A DNA stretch of 46,935 nucleotides from Avimonas intestinalis (lineage in GTDB: Bacteria; Bacillota; Clostridia; Oscillospirales; Acutalibacteraceae). Position numbers and translations under genes: made by a program. Location of the stretch: contig CAJFID010000023.1 of assembly GCA_904380375.1 (NCBI GenBank), positions 1 to 46,935 of the forward strand. The letters run 5' to 3'. Shown here one piece after another: positions 44,606 to 46,935 of this stretch (its first letter is position 1; each line of letters opens with the position of its first letter). Below the pieces are notes generated by a model that was given only the letters and a program-made list of their open reading frames with translations, made no database searches and had not been told where the DNA came from.

Positions 44606-46129
44606 ATGGCCTATTTGATGGGAATTGATATCGGCACCTCGGGCACCAAAACCGCGCTGTTTGACGAACAGGGGGCAGTGGTCGCCTCCCACACCGCCGA
44701 ATACCCGCTGTACCAGCCGCAGAACGGCTATGCCGAGCAGGAGCCGGCCGACTGGTGGAACGCGACGGTTGAGGGGATCCGCGCGGTACTGGCAAAAAGC
44801 GGCGTGCCGGCCTCGTCGGTGGCGGGCATTGGCCTGTCGGGGCAGATGCACGGCCTGGTGATGCTGGACGGGCAGGGCCAGGTGCTGCGCCGCTCGATCA
44901 TCTGGTGCGACCAGCGCACCGCTGCCGAGTGCGAGGAGATCACGCAGCGGCTGGGCTACGACCGGCTGATCGCGGTCACGGCCAACCCGGCGCTGACCGG
45001 CTTTACGGCGTCCAAAATCCTCTGGGTGCGTAACCACGAGCCGGAAATCTATGAAAAATGCCGCCATATCCTGCTGCCCAAGGACTACGTCCGGTACATG
45101 CTCACCGGGGAGTTTGCCACCGAAGTGTCCGACGCGTCCGGGATGCAGCTGCTTGACGTCCCGAACCGCTGCTGGTCGGACGAGGTGCTGGAGAAGCTGG
45201 AGATTGACCGCGGCCTGCTGGGAAAGGTGTACGAGTCGCCGGAGGTAACCGGCCGGATCACCCGCCGGGTGGCGGAGCTCACCGGCCTGGCGGAAGGGAC
45301 CATCGTGGTCGGCGGCGCGGGGGACAACGCGGCGGCGGCCGTCGGCACCGGCGTGGTGCGGGACGGCCGGGCCTTTACCACCATCGGCACCTCGGGCGTG
45401 GTGTTCGCCCACACCGGCCATATGGCGATTGACCAGAAGGGCCGGGTGCATACCTTCTGCTGCGCGGTGCCGGGCGCCTGGCACGTCATGGGCGTGACCC
45501 AGGGCGCGGGCCTGTCCCTGAAGTGGTTCCGGGACAATTTCTGCGGCGCGGAGAAGGAGACGGCGGCCCAGATGGGGGTGGATCCCTATTATTTAATGGA
45601 TAAGGAAGCCGGGACGGTGCCGGTGGGTTCCAACCAGTTGCTTTACCTGCCCTACCTGATGGGGGAGCGCACCCCCCACCTTGACCCGAACGCCCGCGGT
45701 GTCTTCTTCGGCCTGTCCGCCATCCACACCAAGAAGGATATGCTGCGCGCCGTCATGGAGGGCGTGGCCTATTCCCTGAACGACTGCCTGTCGGTCTTCC
45801 ATGAGATGGGGATTGCCATTGACGATATGATGGCCTGCGGCGGGGGCGGGACCAGCGCCCTCTGGCGGCAGATGCTGGCCGACCTGTATGCCTGCGACGT
45901 CAAGACCCTGGCCTCCCGCGAGGGGCCGGCCCTCGGCGTGGCGCTGCTGGCCGGCGTGGGTGCGGGGGTATACGCCAGCGTGCCGGAGGCCTGCGACGCG
46001 GTCATTAAGGCCGACCGGGTGCAGTCCCCCATCCCGGAGAATACCGCGAAATACGCACCCTACTACAAGCTGTATACCGAGCTCTACCCCGCGATGAAGG
46101 CTTCCTTCGCCTCGCTGGGCAGGCTGTAA
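44606..46129 (+). CDS. xylB: Xylulokinase (FGGY carbohydrate kinase)
   Basis: A 507-residue FGGY-family sugar kinase phosphorylating D-xylulose to D-xylulose 5-phosphate. Phosphate-1 motif GIDIGTSGTKTALFDE opens the protein; GLSGQMHGLVMLD and IIWCDQRT identify xylulokinases, and the adenosine region GGGGTSALWRQMLADLY is near 415. Length and motif order are standard. No xylose isomerase is adjacent; the TIM-barrel protein at 9619 is too distant to be a confident partner. AGGAAAGGATCAGGGG precedes the ATG, and a strong hairpin follows the stop. Confidence 0.94.
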   Translation: MAYLMGIDIGTSGTKTALFDEQGAVVASHTAEYPLYQPQNGYAEQEPADWWNATVEGIRAVLAKSGVPASSVAGIGLSGQMHGLVMLDGQGQVLRRSIIWCDQRTAAECEEITQRLGYDRLIAVTANPALTGFTASKILWVRNHEPEIYEKCRHILLPKDYVRYMLTGEFATEVSDASGMQLLDVPNRCWSDEVLEKLEIDRGLLGKVYESPEVTGRITRRVAELTGLAEGTIVVGGAGDNAAAAVGTGVVRDGRAFTTIGTSGVVFAHTGHMAIDQKGRVHTFCCAVPGAWHVMGVTQGAGLSLKWFRDNFCGAEKETAAQMGVDPYYLMDKEAGTVPVGSNQLLYLPYLMGERTPHLDPNARGVFFGLSAIHTKKDMLRAVMEGVAYSLNDCLSVFHEMGIAIDDMMACGGGGTSALWRQMLADLYACDVKTLASREGPALGVALLAGVGAGVYASVPEACDAVIKADRVQSPIPENTAKYAPYYKLYTELYPAMKASFASLGRL

Positions 46130-46146
46130 CCGCGGATGGATCACGG

Positions 46147-46185
46147 CCGGGGGCGGCGCCACTCTTTGCCTGGCGCCGCCCCCGG
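46147..46185 (+). terminator. Terminator of xylB
   Basis: A perfect 15-bp stem (46147-46161 with 46171-46185, arm CCGGGGGCGGCGCCA) with a nine-base loop, followed by TTTG, 18 bases after the stop. Confidence 0.75.
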
Positions 46186-46336
46186 TTTGTGCGTATTGAT
46201 GAATGCGCGCGGCCGCAGGCCGCTTCAAGGCGGGGCGGGCAGGGCGCGCCTTGCCGGCGGCAGCCGGTCGCCTCGCCGCCGCAGGCCGGTATCCGGGACG
46301 AAGCCGCCCGGAGCGCCCGCAGCCAGGCATGCCGTC

Positions 46337-46372
46337 AACCGCAGCCGCGCCATTTCCGGCGCGGCTGCGGTT
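46337..46372. terminator. Hairpin after the XRE membrane regulator gene
   Basis: A perfect 15-bp stem (46337-46351 with 46358-46372, arm AACCGCAGCCGCGCC). No T-run follows on the minus strand, but it is placed where the gene ending at 46405 should terminate. Confidence 0.55.
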
Positions 46373-46404
46373 CGGTTCCTCCCTGGGCGGGCCGCTTGCC
46401 CGCC

Positions 46405-46830
46405 TCAGCCCACGACGGCCGTTTCCTGCGTGATATTCTCGGAGAAGCCGGAGGACGGGAAGATGCTGAAAACCGCGGCGGCGGCAGCGAAGCAGACCAC
46501 GGCCGCCGCCAACAGCCCAAGCAGGATCCCGCCAACCGTGCGGAGCAGGCGGCGGTTCCGCCGGTTCCTTTCCGCCAGCAGGAGGTTGAGCTGCTCCAGC
46601 TTTTCCGCTACCCGGTCGGTTTGCTCCGGGATATCCACCGGATCCCCCAGCAGCTTTCCCACCGGCACTTCAAAGATTTCCGCCAGCCGGATGAGCAGGT
46701 CGGCGTCCGGGACGGACAATCCGTTCTCCCATTTGGAGACGGTCTGGCGGGCGACATGCAGGCGGGCGGCCAGTTCCTCCTGGGAAAGCCCCTTGGCCCG
46801 GCGGAGGGTTTTCAGGTTTTGCGAAAACAT
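46405..46830 (-). CDS. XRE-family regulator with C-terminal membrane segment
   Basis: A 141-residue protein. Residues 3-60 are an XRE helix-turn-helix (RQTVSKWENG). A charged, probably coiled-coil linker (about 66-95, with AEKLEQLNLLLAERNRR) leads to one hydrophobic segment (about 97-120, LLGLLAAAVVCFAAAAAVF) and a short outer tail. It is thus a membrane-anchored DNA-binding protein, a type common in clostridia but of unknown signal. AAGGAG eight bases upstream favours ATG 46830 over the frame from 46881. Confidence 0.88.
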   Translation of the reverse strand: MFSQNLKTLRRAKGLSQEELAARLHVARQTVSKWENGLSVPDADLLIRLAEIFEVPVGKLLGDPVDIPEQTDRVAEKLEQLNLLLAERNRRNRRLLRTVGGILLGLLAAAVVCFAAAAAVFSIFPSSGFSENITQETAVVG

Positions 46831-46935
46831 GATGGACACTCCTTGTATAATAAAGTAGTAGTGATTAGAGCCCCTCTCCAAGGGCTGTGTGCTACACTGT
46901 AAGGGATGCTGTGGATTGGTGTCACGCTCCTACCA

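Overview
The window is GC-rich (roughly 60-65% by eye) and reads as a chromosomal segment of a spore-forming, anaerobic Firmicute of the high-GC clostridial type (Oscillospiraceae/Ruminococcaceae-like). This is inferred from the prs-pth-mfd gene order, pyruvate phosphate dikinase, an indolepyruvate:ferredoxin oxidoreductase, a spore-type gamma-D-glutamyl-diamino acid peptidase, strong AGGAGG ribosome binding sites and sigma-A-like promoters with 17-base spacers. No tRNA, rRNA, CRISPR array, phage or insertion-sequence gene was recognised. 

Layout, left to right. 557-3409: an XRE regulator with a small partner protein, a GNAT acetyltransferase, and a three-gene run of small uncharacterised proteins. 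3688-4946: a YfcE-type phosphoesterase and a biotin protein ligase, overlapping by 4 bases. 5436-9495: an operon of a 2,4-dienoyl-CoA reductase-like iron-sulfur flavoenzyme with both halves of aconitase X; this is the best candidate for an undescribed pathway. 9619-15981: a sugar isomerase-like TIM barrel, a zinc-ribbon protein with a peptide-binding lipoprotein, and pyruvate phosphate dikinase. 16380-22053: prs, pth and mfd (housekeeping). 22561-27804: flavin reductase, a frameshifted DUF952 gene, a TIM-barrel protein, the M14 peptidase, a NUDIX ADP-ribose pyrophosphatase, an XRE regulator containing a 69-base repeat, and an AT-rich VOC gene between two copies of a terminator-promoter module. 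28134-33657: two phenylacetate-CoA ligases flanking iorA-iorB, for arylpyruvate/arylacetate metabolism. 33748-37669: a VOC protein, a sodium:solute symporter, and a divergent AraC regulator with a small membrane protein. 38069-46830: a GH13 glycosidase, a beta-lactamase-fold hydrolase, an ABC exporter, a phospholipase C-like protein, a GrpB-family protein, xylulokinase and an XRE membrane regulator.

The metabolic picture is a fermenter that uses amino acids and sugars. Arylpyruvates are oxidised by IorAB with ferredoxin and linked to PaaK ligases. Xylulose and alpha-glucans are handled by XylB and the GH13 enzyme, oligopeptides are probably captured by the lipoprotein, and PPDK balances pyruvate and PEP. 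Regulatory structure is unusually legible: many genes have a recognisable promoter and end in a long perfect hairpin, often shared by two convergent genes.

All calls come from reading the sequence and from memory of protein families. No database search was run.
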